In this document: positions 13,937 through 20,695 of the stretch, piece after piece
Numbering within the stretch: the first letter of the stretch is position 1
How the letters are laid out: each line of letters opens with the position of its first letter
From: Methylobacterium gregans
GTDB taxonomy: Bacteria > Pseudomonadota > Alphaproteobacteria > Rhizobiales > Beijerinckiaceae
Assembly (NCBI RefSeq): GCF_022179245.1
Contig: NZ_BPQM01000021.1
Location: 1 to 40,516 of the forward strand
Length of the DNA stretch: 40,516 bases
Reading direction: 5' to 3'
Notes under the pieces: generated by a model
Seen by the model: only the letters and a program-made list of their open reading frames with translations
What the model was told of the DNA's origin: nothing
Databases searched by the model: none
Translations under genes and position numbers: made by a program

Positions 13937-15619
13937 ATGTCCGCCTCCCCCGCCATCCAGACCGAACCGCAGGACGTCGTCGCCCTGTCCGCCGAGGCGG
14001 GCGCGGCGGCCAAGAAGCTCGTCGCCGAGGCGACCCGCCGGGTGCGCGCCCGTGTGCTGGGCCAGGACGGCAAGATCGATGCCGCCAAGCTCGAGGCGGA
14101 GCAGCACGCCGCCCACGGCCTTGCCTGGCTCGCCGTCTACGGCGAGGCCGTGCGCGAGCTCGGCACCTACGCGGCCAACCTCCGCGAGGCGGGCAAGCTC
14201 GGCGAGACCGAGACGCTGCTGGTGAAGATCGGCGCGGGCGAATATCTCGACCAGATGTTCGGCGGCATCCCGATGAGCCAGGGCGAGATGGTGCGCCCGA
14301 CCGGCTCCCTCGGGCTCTCCGCCAAGGAGCTGGCCCAGTTCCGCACCGACGCCGTCGAGGCGATGATCGCGGACGGCAACACGCCCGAGAACCGCGCCGC
14401 CCTGGTGGCCAAGATCCGCGAGGGCGGCGGCTCGGCGACCATCGGCGAATCCGGCCTCGACGAGGACATGGAAGCGATCCGCTCCGAGATGCGCCGCTTC
14501 GGCAAGGCCGAGGTGGTCGATCAGGCGCACGAGTGGCACCTCCAGAACGCCTATATCCCGATGGAGATCATCCAGAAGATGGCCGAGCTCGGCGTCTTCG
14601 GGCTGACCATCCCCGAGGAGTACGGCGGCATGGGCATGCCCAAGACCGCGATGTGCGTGGTCTCTGAGGAATTGTCCCGCGCCTATATCGGCGTCGGATC
14701 GCTCGGCACCCGCTCGGAGATCGCGGCCGAACTCATCCTCGGCGGCGGCACCGAGGAGCAGAAGCAGCGCTTCCTGCCCAAGATCGCCAGCGGCGAGATC
14801 CTGCCCACTGCGGTCTTCACCGAGCCGAACACCGGCTCCGACCTCGCGAGCCTGCGCACCAAGGCCGTGAAGGACGGTGACACCTGGAAGATCTCGGGCA
14901 ACAAGACCTGGATCACGCACCCCGTGCGCGCCGACATCATGACGGTGCTGGTGCGCACCAAGCCCGAGGAGAAGGGCCATCGCGGCCTCTCCATGCTGAT
15001 CGCCGAGAAGCCGCGGGGCGACGACGCGAATCCCTTCCCGGGCGAGGGGCTATCGGGTGGCGAGATCGAGGTGCTCGGCTACCGTGGCATGAAGGAGTAC
15101 GAGCTCGCCTTCGAGAACTTCTCCGTGCCGGGCGAGAACCTGCTCGGCGGCGTCGAGGGCAAGGGCTTCGCCCAGCTCATGCAGACCTTCGAGTCGGCCC
15201 GCATCCAGACGGCGGCCCGCGCCATCGGCGTGGCGCAATCCGCCCTCGATATCGGCCTGCGCTACGCCGAGGAGCGGGTGCAGTTCGGCAAGGCGCTGAT
15301 CAATTTCCCGCGTGTGGCCGACAAGCTCGCCATGATGGCGGTGGAGATCAACATCGCCCGCCAGCTCACCTACTTCTCGGCCCGCGAGAAGGACGAGGGC
15401 AAGCGCTGCGATCTCGAGGCCGGCATGGCGAAGCTCCTGGGCGCCCGCGTCGCCTGGGCGGCGGCCGACAACGCCCTGCAGATCCACGGCGGCAACGGCT
15501 TCGCGCTGGAGTACCAGATCAGCCGCGTGCTCTGCGATGCGCGCATCCTCTCGATCTTCGAGGGCGCCGCCGAGATCCAGGCCCAGGTCATCGCCCGCCG
15601 CCTGCTGGAAGCCGCCTGA
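13937..15619 (+). CDS. mcd: (2S)-methylsuccinyl-CoA dehydrogenase (ethylmalonyl-CoA pathway)
   Basis: A 560-residue FAD enzyme of the acyl-CoA dehydrogenase fold that oxidises (2S)-methylsuccinyl-CoA to mesaconyl-CoA. The usual acyl-CoA dehydrogenase core is about 380 residues. This one has an N-terminal extension of about 170 (residues 1-170, including LDQMFGGIPMSQGEMVRPTG), which is characteristic of Mcd. The core shows FGLTIPEEYGGMGM, FTEPNTGSDLASLRTKAVKD and WITHPVRADIMTVLVRT. The C-terminus has the catalytic Glu near 542 in SIFEGAAEIQAQVIARRLLE. Mcd is part of glyoxylate regeneration in C1- and C2-growing alphaproteobacteria such as Methylobacterium. The gene stands alone with its own palindromic upstream region and a strong terminator. 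A generic acyl-CoA dehydrogenase is less likely given the extension. Confidence 0.88.
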   Translation: MSASPAIQTEPQDVVALSAEAGAAAKKLVAEATRRVRARVLGQDGKIDAAKLEAEQHAAHGLAWLAVYGEAVRELGTYAANLREAGKLGETETLLVKIGAGEYLDQMFGGIPMSQGEMVRPTGSLGLSAKELAQFRTDAVEAMIADGNTPENRAALVAKIREGGGSATIGESGLDEDMEAIRSEMRRFGKAEVVDQAHEWHLQNAYIPMEIIQKMAELGVFGLTIPEEYGGMGMPKTAMCVVSEELSRAYIGVGSLGTRSEIAAELILGGGTEEQKQRFLPKIASGEILPTAVFTEPNTGSDLASLRTKAVKDGDTWKISGNKTWITHPVRADIMTVLVRTKPEEKGHRGLSMLIAEKPRGDDANPFPGEGLSGGEIEVLGYRGMKEYELAFENFSVPGENLLGGVEGKGFAQLMQTFESARIQTAARAIGVAQSALDIGLRYAEERVQFGKALINFPRVADKLAMMAVEINIARQLTYFSAREKDEGKRCDLEAGMAKLLGARVAWAAADNALQIHGGNGFALEYQISRVLCDARILSIFEGAAEIQAQVIARRLLEAA

Positions 15620-15627
15620 GGTCGAGG

Positions 15628-15773
15628 GATTCCAAAGGGCCCGAGGCCCTCGGGCGGGTTTCGGGGCGCGCAGCCCCAGGACGAGAAGCGCCGCCCCGGC
15701 TCGGCCGGGGCGGCGCTTCTTCGTTGCAGGGTTCCACCCTGCACCCGCGAAAGGCCTCGGCCTTTCGAAACCG
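15628..15773. repeat. mosaic palindromic repeat element (copy 1)
   Basis: This runs from TTCCAAAGGGCCCGAGGCCC at about 15630 to the block CCCTGCACCCGC...AAAGGCCTCGGCCTTTCG at 15738-15770. The 5' hairpin block and the 3' block recur, in the same order and orientation, at 38594-38672. In this copy a 16-bp-stem terminator has been placed between the two blocks. Confidence 0.7.
15685..15723 (+). terminator. strong intrinsic terminator of mcd
   Basis: A perfect 16-bp stem, GAAGCGCCGCCCCGGC (15685-15700) with GCCGGGGCGGCGCTTC (15704-15719), has a TCG loop and is followed by TTTC. It can work in both directions and could also end the minus-strand 59-residue gene. Confidence 0.88.
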
Positions 15774-15795
15774 CCACTCGATGAGCTCGACCAAG

Positions 15796-15975
15796 CTACT
15801 TGGTGATTTTCACCGAGACGGGATCGCTCGACGGGAAGGTCTCCTCCAGCGCCTCGTCCAGGCGCTCGTTCAGCGGCTCCTGCCGGTTGTCCGGGTTCGC
15901 CTTGTCGCCGGGCTTGGCGCTGCCCTGCTGAAAGCCGGGCTTCTCCGCGTTCGCCTTGGTGTCCTGGTCGGCCAT
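15796..15975 (-). CDS. 59-residue acidic small protein with ETFPSSDP motif
   Basis: A short gene with a clear protein signature: ATG at 15975, TAG at 15796. The N-terminus is polar and repetitive (DTKANAEKPGFQQGSAKPGD), and the C-terminus has LNERLDEALEETFPSSDPVS. The LDEAL-EETFP-SDP motif recurs in small alphaproteobacterial proteins of unknown role, from memory rather than a search. AGGA lies about five bases upstream of the ATG. There is no signal peptide or membrane segment; it is probably a soluble, largely disordered protein with one C-terminal amphipathic helix. It stands alone between the mcd terminator and the divergent glycosyltransferase. Confidence 0.75.
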   Translation of the reverse strand: MADQDTKANAEKPGFQQGSAKPGDKANPDNRQEPLNERLDEALEETFPSSDPVSVKITK

Positions 15976-16131
15976 GCCGGTCCTCGCTCCGTCTCAAGGG
16001 CACCCACGGGTGCGTTCGGGCGTCAACGCCGGGGGCGGACAGGTGTTGCAAGCCGTTTACCGGCCCGGGATAGGGTCGGGGCCGCCCTGAGACCCCGGCG
16101 CGGTGCACGGGCGGCAGCCTGGAGGCGCCCG

Positions 16132-17391
16132 ATGCACGTCGTCGTCCTGGCCGAGTTCGCCGCCCCGAGCGGCGGGGCCGAGAAGGTCGCCCTCGAATCC
16201 GCCCGCGGCCTCGCGGAACTGGGGATCGCCGTCAGCTATCTCCAGGGCGTCTCCGGGCCGGTCGACCCGCTGCTCGACCATCCGCGCATCCGGCGCATCG
16301 ATCTCGGCCTGCCCGACATCTGGACCCGCGGCGCCGTCGCGGGCGCCGTGTCAGGGGTCTGGCACCGCGTCGCCGCCGAGCGGGTCGGGGCGGCGCTGGC
16401 CGCCCTGCCGCCCATCGACATCCTCCACCTGCATCAGTGGACCCGCAGCCTCTCGCCGAGTGTGTTCCCGGTCCTGTTCGCGACCGGAATGCCCGTGCTC
16501 GTGACGTTGCACGATTATTTCCTGGCCTGCCCGAACGGGGTCTACTACCGGTTCGACCGGGCCGAGCCCTGCGCCCTGCGCCCGATGTCTGCGGCCTGCC
16601 TCGTCGCGCCCTGCGACGCGCGCAGCCGCCTTCACAAGCTCGTACGCGTGGCCCGCACCGCCATCCTGGGCCGGACTCTCGGAAGCCACCCGCTCCACCT
16701 CGTCCATGTCTGCGATGCGAGCCGGACCCGCATGGCCTCCCTGTTCGGTGGTGGGGTGGTGCATCATCGTCTCGACAATCCGGTCCGCGTCCACCCGGTG
16801 GCGCCGGCCGAGCCGGAGCGGGGCGACGCGGTGGTCTATCTGGGCCGCCTCACCCGCGAGAAAGGTGCCGACCTCGTCGCCGCGGCGGCGCGCGCGGCGG
16901 GGCTGCCGGCTCTGTTCATCGGTGCCGGGCCGCTGGAGGCGGAATTGCGGGCGGCAGGCGCGGAAGTCCTCGGCTGGCAATCGCCGGACGCCGCCCGGGC
17001 GATCCTGCGAGCCCGGGCGCGGGCGCTCGCCGCGCCGTCGCGCTGGTTCGAGACGGGACCGCTCACCGTTTACGAGGCGCTCGCCGATGGCATCCCGGTC
17101 GTGGCCTCGGAGCGCTCAGGCGCCTCCGAAAAGGTCCGGAACGGGGAAACGGGCTTCGTCGTCGCCCCCGAGGCGGAGGCCCTCGCAGGCGTCTTCTCGC
17201 GCCTTCGGGACGATGCGTGCGTGGCTGCTCTCGGTCGGGCCGCCCACGCCCGGTTCTGGTCAGCGCCGGCGACGATCGCGTCCCATGCCCGCGCTGCGGC
17301 GGATCTCTACGCACACATCATGGTGAGCGGCCGAGGCCCGGCCGACTGTGCGTTGCAACATGCGCGGGCGGAAAACTCTGCCCCTGTCTAG
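16132..17391 (+). CDS. GT4-family glycosyltransferase
   Basis: A 419-residue GT-B-fold enzyme that transfers a sugar from a nucleotide donor, probably to a polysaccharide or lipid acceptor. The N-terminal domain begins VVVLAEFAAPSGGAEKVALE, the Gly-rich acceptor loop of GT4 members. The donor domain starts with AVVYLGRLTREKGADLVAAA near residue 235, and the family EX7E-type motif is in FETGPLTVYEALADGIPVVA near 305. It has the typical GT4 tail (SGASEKVRNGETGFVVAPEA). The ATG at 16132 has GGAGG six bases upstream. It is a single gene, so the acceptor is unknown. A tRNA-like or other RNA was not seen nearby. Confidence 0.87.
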   Translation: MHVVVLAEFAAPSGGAEKVALESARGLAELGIAVSYLQGVSGPVDPLLDHPRIRRIDLGLPDIWTRGAVAGAVSGVWHRVAAERVGAALAALPPIDILHLHQWTRSLSPSVFPVLFATGMPVLVTLHDYFLACPNGVYYRFDRAEPCALRPMSAACLVAPCDARSRLHKLVRVARTAILGRTLGSHPLHLVHVCDASRTRMASLFGGGVVHHRLDNPVRVHPVAPAEPERGDAVVYLGRLTREKGADLVAAAARAAGLPALFIGAGPLEAELRAAGAEVLGWQSPDAARAILRARARALAAPSRWFETGPLTVYEALADGIPVVASERSGASEKVRNGETGFVVAPEAEALAGVFSRLRDDACVAALGRAAHARFWSAPATIASHARAAADLYAHIMVSGRGPADCALQHARAENSAPV

Positions 17392-17670
17392 CCCGCACCG
17401 GCCAGGCAGACAAAGATCCCGGTCTTGGAATGCAAGACTTGACCGCTTGCGAGGCGATGGTTCAAGATCGTGGCTATTCAGGTGCGTACTTTATCAAATG
17501 ATCGGACGCCGGCGCCGTCAGGTGCGGAAAAGGTCGTCCGCCGAACCATGGATTGCTGCGGATCGGAACCTTTGCTTTAGAGTGGTGAGCGTGTGTGTTG
17601 TCGGTGAACGTCTTGCGTGATCGGCCCTGACAAGAGTTCGCCTTTGAACGGGGTAGAACTGCGCTGGCGC
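17392..17670. other. gene-free stretch upstream of phaP
   Basis: I see no supported gene in this stretch between the glycosyltransferase and the phaP promoter. Its composition is somewhat AT-richer than its flanks. It contains one 23-codon open frame (17430-17501) without a ribosome site, which I do not call. Confidence 0.6.
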
Positions 17671-17699
17671 TTGACCTTTTTGCTGCAATGCAACATATC
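17671..17699 (+). promoter_or_regulatory. phaP promoter with palindrome in the spacer
   Basis: TTGACC (17671-17676) and CATATC (17694-17699) are 17 bases apart. The whole spacer is taken up by an inverted repeat TTGC-TGCAAT-GCAA (17680-17693) plus three bases. A protein bound there would block polymerase directly. TGC-rich sites of this kind are known targets of PhaR, the PHB-sensing repressor of phasin genes, in other alphaproteobacteria; here this is inferred. Confidence 0.7.
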
Positions 17700-17758
17700 T
17701 CTCTCGCCAGCCGTGGCCGACCCGCCGGGCTGATCCGGTTTCACGAGCGGAGAGAATG

Positions 17759-18115
17759 ATGCAGACCCAGAACTTCGAGATCCCGACCGAGCTGCGCGAC
17801 ATCGCCGAGAAGAGCGTCGACCAGGCGCGCAATGCGGTCGGCGCTCTGATGACGAACGCCCACAAGGCCGCCGATCAGTTCCAGAAGGGTGGCCAGACTT
17901 TCCAAGACACGCTCCAGGCGGCCGTCGCCAAGGGCTTCGATCACGCGCAGGCCAATGCCAGCGCGGCCTTCGACCATGTTCAGAAGCTCGTCCGCAGCAA
18001 GGACCTGCGCGAGGCTTACGAGATCCAGGCCGAGTACGTCCGCAGCCAGTTCTCCACCCTGCAGGCGCAGGCCAAGGAGTTCGGCAATCTCGCGCAGAGC
18101 GCCGCTTCCCGCTGA
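17759..18115 (+). CDS. phaP: phasin, PHB granule-associated protein
   Basis: A 118-residue protein with the alphaproteobacterial phasin pattern: a long amphipathic helical protein without cysteine, rich in Ala, Gln, Lys and Phe (VDQARNAVGALMTNAHKAAD, FDHAQANASAAFDHVQKLVR, YVRSQFSTLQAQAKEFG). Phasins coat polyhydroxybutyrate granules and set their number and size. Two ATGs lie in tandem (17756 and 17759). GGAG at 17749-17752 is six bases from the second, which I use. The promoter upstream carries a palindrome in the spacer, which suggests repression when no polymer is available. A 12-bp hairpin follows the stop. It is followed on the same strand by a second phasin-like gene. Confidence 0.85.
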   Translation: MQTQNFEIPTELRDIAEKSVDQARNAVGALMTNAHKAADQFQKGGQTFQDTLQAAVAKGFDHAQANASAAFDHVQKLVRSKDLREAYEIQAEYVRSQFSTLQAQAKEFGNLAQSAASR

Positions 18116-18143
18116 GGCTCCGGCCCGCGGATGGACCGAACGA

Positions 18144-18178
18144 CCGGGAGCCCGCGCCCCATGGGTGCGGGCTCCCGG
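18144..18178 (+). terminator. 12-bp hairpin after phaP
   Basis: CCGGGAGCCCGC (18144-18155) pairs perfectly with GCGGGCTCCCGG (18167-18178) around an 11-nt loop. No T-run follows, so it may act as a transcript stabiliser or attenuator that keeps phaP message high relative to the next gene. Confidence 0.5.
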
Positions 18179-18269
18179 ATGAGGCCGATACCGATCGCGC
18201 CGATGTCCGGGACCGCGCCGGACCGGCCGTTCGCATGTCGGCCCGCTGAACGATCGAGGGAGTCGACCG

Positions 18270-19052
18270 ATGGGTAAGCAGCGTACGCCCCACGGGCAGC
18301 GCGCCGGCCGCAGGATGCCGCTGCGTCCTGGCCCCGCCGCGTCACCCGCCGCCGAGATACCGACCGAGGCGATGTCGGCGGCGGAGCCGCAACCGAGCCA
18401 GGAACCCGCAGGAGAGGGCATCGCCCCGGCCGAGGCCGAGATCCTGGAAGCCGCTCCTGCCGCGACCGAGGCGTCCGCGGAAGCCGTGACGGAGGCGGTG
18501 CCCGAGCCTGCATCCGACGGGCCGGCCGAGGACGACGCGGTGACCGAGCCCCATGCGGCGACGGCCGCTGCCGAGCCCGAGGAGCCGGCTTCCGTCAACG
18601 AGGCTGCTGGCGAAACGCCCGAGCAGATCGTCCCGGAGGAGATCGCCGAGGTGGCGGCGTCGGACGAGGCGCGCGACGAGGCGTCGGAATCCGTCCTGTC
18701 TGATCCCATCCCGCCGGTGGCCGCCCTCGCGGCGCTCGATGCTGCGGGTCCGTCCGAGGCGGGGGCGAGACGTCCCCCCGCGGCGCGGACCGCATTCCGC
18801 TTCACGTTCGCGCCTGTGCGGATCGATGTCGAGGAGATCGGCGTCGTGCTGGCGAACTACATGCATAACGAGAGCGTGGCGGTCCTCAGCTACATGCGGG
18901 CGCTCGGCGCGGCTCGCTCCCCTGCCGACATGATCCGCCTGAACGTCACCGAGATGCAGCGCGCCGCGGACGCTTCGCTGACCTGCTGGAGCGACATCGC
19001 GCGGCGCACGGCTCCCGGCGTGCCGTGGGAGCGGGAGAAGGTTGCGGCCTAG
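18270..19052 (+). CDS. phasin-domain protein with long Ala/Glu/Pro-rich N-terminal region
   Basis: A 260-residue protein in two parts. Residues 1-175 are low complexity, acidic and rich in Ala, Glu and Pro (AEAEILEAAPAATEASAEAV, EPASDGPAEDDAVTEPHAAT), after a short basic start (MGKQRTPHGQRAGRRMPLRP). Residues 176-260 form a conserved-looking helical domain (VDVEEIG..LANYMHNESVA and LNVTEMQRAADASLTCW) that resembles the phasin core (helical, with N.TEM.R....S). The ATG at 18270 has GGGAG nine bases upstream. It follows phaP on the same strand. A granule-associated role is likely but inferred; the acidic arm could be a surface spacer. It may be confused with repetitive DNA-binding proteins such as PhaF, but PhaF tails are basic. 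Confidence 0.7.
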   Translation: MGKQRTPHGQRAGRRMPLRPGPAASPAAEIPTEAMSAAEPQPSQEPAGEGIAPAEAEILEAAPAATEASAEAVTEAVPEPASDGPAEDDAVTEPHAATAAAEPEEPASVNEAAGETPEQIVPEEIAEVAASDEARDEASESVLSDPIPPVAALAALDAAGPSEAGARRPPAARTAFRFTFAPVRIDVEEIGVVLANYMHNESVAVLSYMRALGAARSPADMIRLNVTEMQRAADASLTCWSDIARRTAPGVPWEREKVAA

Positions 19053-19268
19053 CCACGCGCTCCGATCCGCAGCCGTATCGGGCGAGCCCACCGGCGCGCC
19101 GATCCTGGACGTCCGCGCGGAACCAAGCGCGGGCGTTCGACGTTTCAGCCTCTCGGCCTGTCGCCGGCGTGCCACAGGCGTCATCGCATCGCACCCTGCG
19201 GCGCAACGATCGGTTAACCCTGTCGACCCTATGCCGTAACGGAGGCGGGGAGACAGTCCTTCAGACCG

Positions 19269-20522
19269 ATGCCGATTCGCGCGCGCCTGACCCGTTCCGT
19301 CATCTCTGCCATCCTCGCTCTGTCGCTCGCCGGCTCGATCCCGGTGGCGGCCCAGGATGGCGAGCGCGCCGTGGCCATCGCGGCGGAGCTCGCTGGCGGC
19401 CCTGGCGCCACCAAGCTCACCCTCACGCTGTCGCGGCCGGTCGAGGCGCGCGCCTTCGTGATGGAGCGGCCCGACCGCGCCGTGATCGACCTCCCCGAGG
19501 TGAATTTCCAACTCGGTCCCGAGGCCGGACGCCGTCGCGAGGGGGTGGTGCAATCCTTTCGCTACGGATTGTTCGCGCCGGGGCGCTCGCGCATCGTGGT
19601 CGATCTGGCGAGCCCCGCCACCGTCGGCCGCATCGAGACCGCGACACGTGCCCGCGACGGTGCCGTGCTGATGACGATCCCATTCCAGCGCGCCGACCGC
19701 GAGGCCTTCCGCAAGGCTGCGGCCGCGGCTGATCCGGCACCGGCCGCCGCCAAGGCCGCTCTGCCGGAGACCGTCGATCAGCGCCCGCTGGTGATGATCG
19801 ATGCGGGCCACGGCGGCACCGATCCGGGTGCCATCGCGGCGGGCGGCGTCTACGAGAAGGACATCGTGTTCGGCTTCGCTCAGGCGCTGGTCGCCCGGCT
19901 TGAGAGCGGCGGGCGCTACCGGGTGCGCATGACGCGCGACCGGGACGTCTTCGTACCGCTCGCCGAGCGCGTCCGTCTTGCCCGCGAGGCGAGGGCCGAC
20001 CTCTTCGTCTCGATCCACGCCGACTCGATCTCGGCCGCGCCCCAGGTGCGTGGCGCCACGATCTATACCGGTTCGGAGAAGGCGACGGATGCCGAATCGG
20101 CCAAGCTCGCCGAACGCGAGAACCGGGCGGATGCCGCCGCGGGTGCGGAGACGGGGGAGGGGCCGCCCGAGATCGCCGACATCCTGCAGGAACTGACGCT
20201 GCGCGAGACCCGCGGCTTCTCCTCAGGGTTCGCCCGCACCCTGATGGGCCAGCTCAGCCCCGTGATGGAGATGAGCACCAAACCCCACCGCGAGGCTGGC
20301 TTCCGGGTGCTGCGCTCGCCCGACGTGCCGAGCGTTCTGGTCGAGCTCGGCTACCTGTCGAGCGAGCGCGACCTGAAGATGCTGCAATCGCCCGAGTGGC
20401 GCGACGGCGTGACGGGCTCGATGGCCAAGGCGGTGGACCTGTTCTTCACCAACCGTGCCACCCTCGGGCGGCCGGTCGCGACCGCGCGGCGCGCGGCGGC
20501 AATCGCCCCAGTTTCACCATAG
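19269..20522 (+). CDS. amiC: N-acetylmuramoyl-L-alanine amidase (AMIN + Amidase_3)
   Basis: A 417-residue periplasmic zinc hydrolase that cuts the bond between N-acetylmuramic acid and the peptide stem during septal splitting. A signal peptide covers residues 1-28 (SVISAILALSLAGSIPVAAQ). An AMIN targeting domain lies at about 35-135 (TLTLSRPVEARAFVMERPDR). The Amidase_3 domain runs from about 175. Zinc ligands are His181 in MIDAGHGGTDPG, Glu196 in VYEKDI and His250 in VSIHADS; the catalytic Glu is near 359 in LVELGYLSSERDL. An insertion around residues 270-300 (KLAERENRADAAAGAETGEG) is the autoinhibitory helix region of the AmiB/AmiC class. It lies 173 bases before the PBP1A gene. The symbol reflects the family, not proven orthology. 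Confidence 0.9.
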   Translation: MPIRARLTRSVISAILALSLAGSIPVAAQDGERAVAIAAELAGGPGATKLTLTLSRPVEARAFVMERPDRAVIDLPEVNFQLGPEAGRRREGVVQSFRYGLFAPGRSRIVVDLASPATVGRIETATRARDGAVLMTIPFQRADREAFRKAAAAADPAPAAAKAALPETVDQRPLVMIDAGHGGTDPGAIAAGGVYEKDIVFGFAQALVARLESGGRYRVRMTRDRDVFVPLAERVRLAREARADLFVSIHADSISAAPQVRGATIYTGSEKATDAESAKLAERENRADAAAGAETGEGPPEIADILQELTLRETRGFSSGFARTLMGQLSPVMEMSTKPHREAGFRVLRSPDVPSVLVELGYLSSERDLKMLQSPEWRDGVTGSMAKAVDLFFTNRATLGRPVATARRAAAIAPVSP

Positions 20523-20535
20523 ATCCGGTGTCGAT

Positions 20536-20557
20536 ACGGGGCTCTGAATTGCCCCGT
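20536..20557 (+). terminator. hairpin after the amidase gene
   Basis: ACGGGGC (20536-20542) pairs with GCCCCGT (20551-20557) around an 8-nt loop, 14 bases after the stop codon. There is no T-run, so it is at best a weak terminator between the amidase and mrcA. Confidence 0.35.
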
Positions 20558-20695
20558 CGTACCACATCCCGTTAAGGGTTCCGGCGCGGGCGCGAGCGGC
20601 CGTTACCGACGCCCGAATCAGAGGCGTGGGCGGGCGCGAATCCCTTGCCGAGATCGGTCCGTGCGCGGCCGAGCCACCGACGGGCGGAACACCGG

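Noticed and set aside
17430..17501. A 23-codon open frame (starts MQDLTACEAMVQ)
   Set aside because: It has no ribosome site or promoter and too little length to judge; no support for translation.
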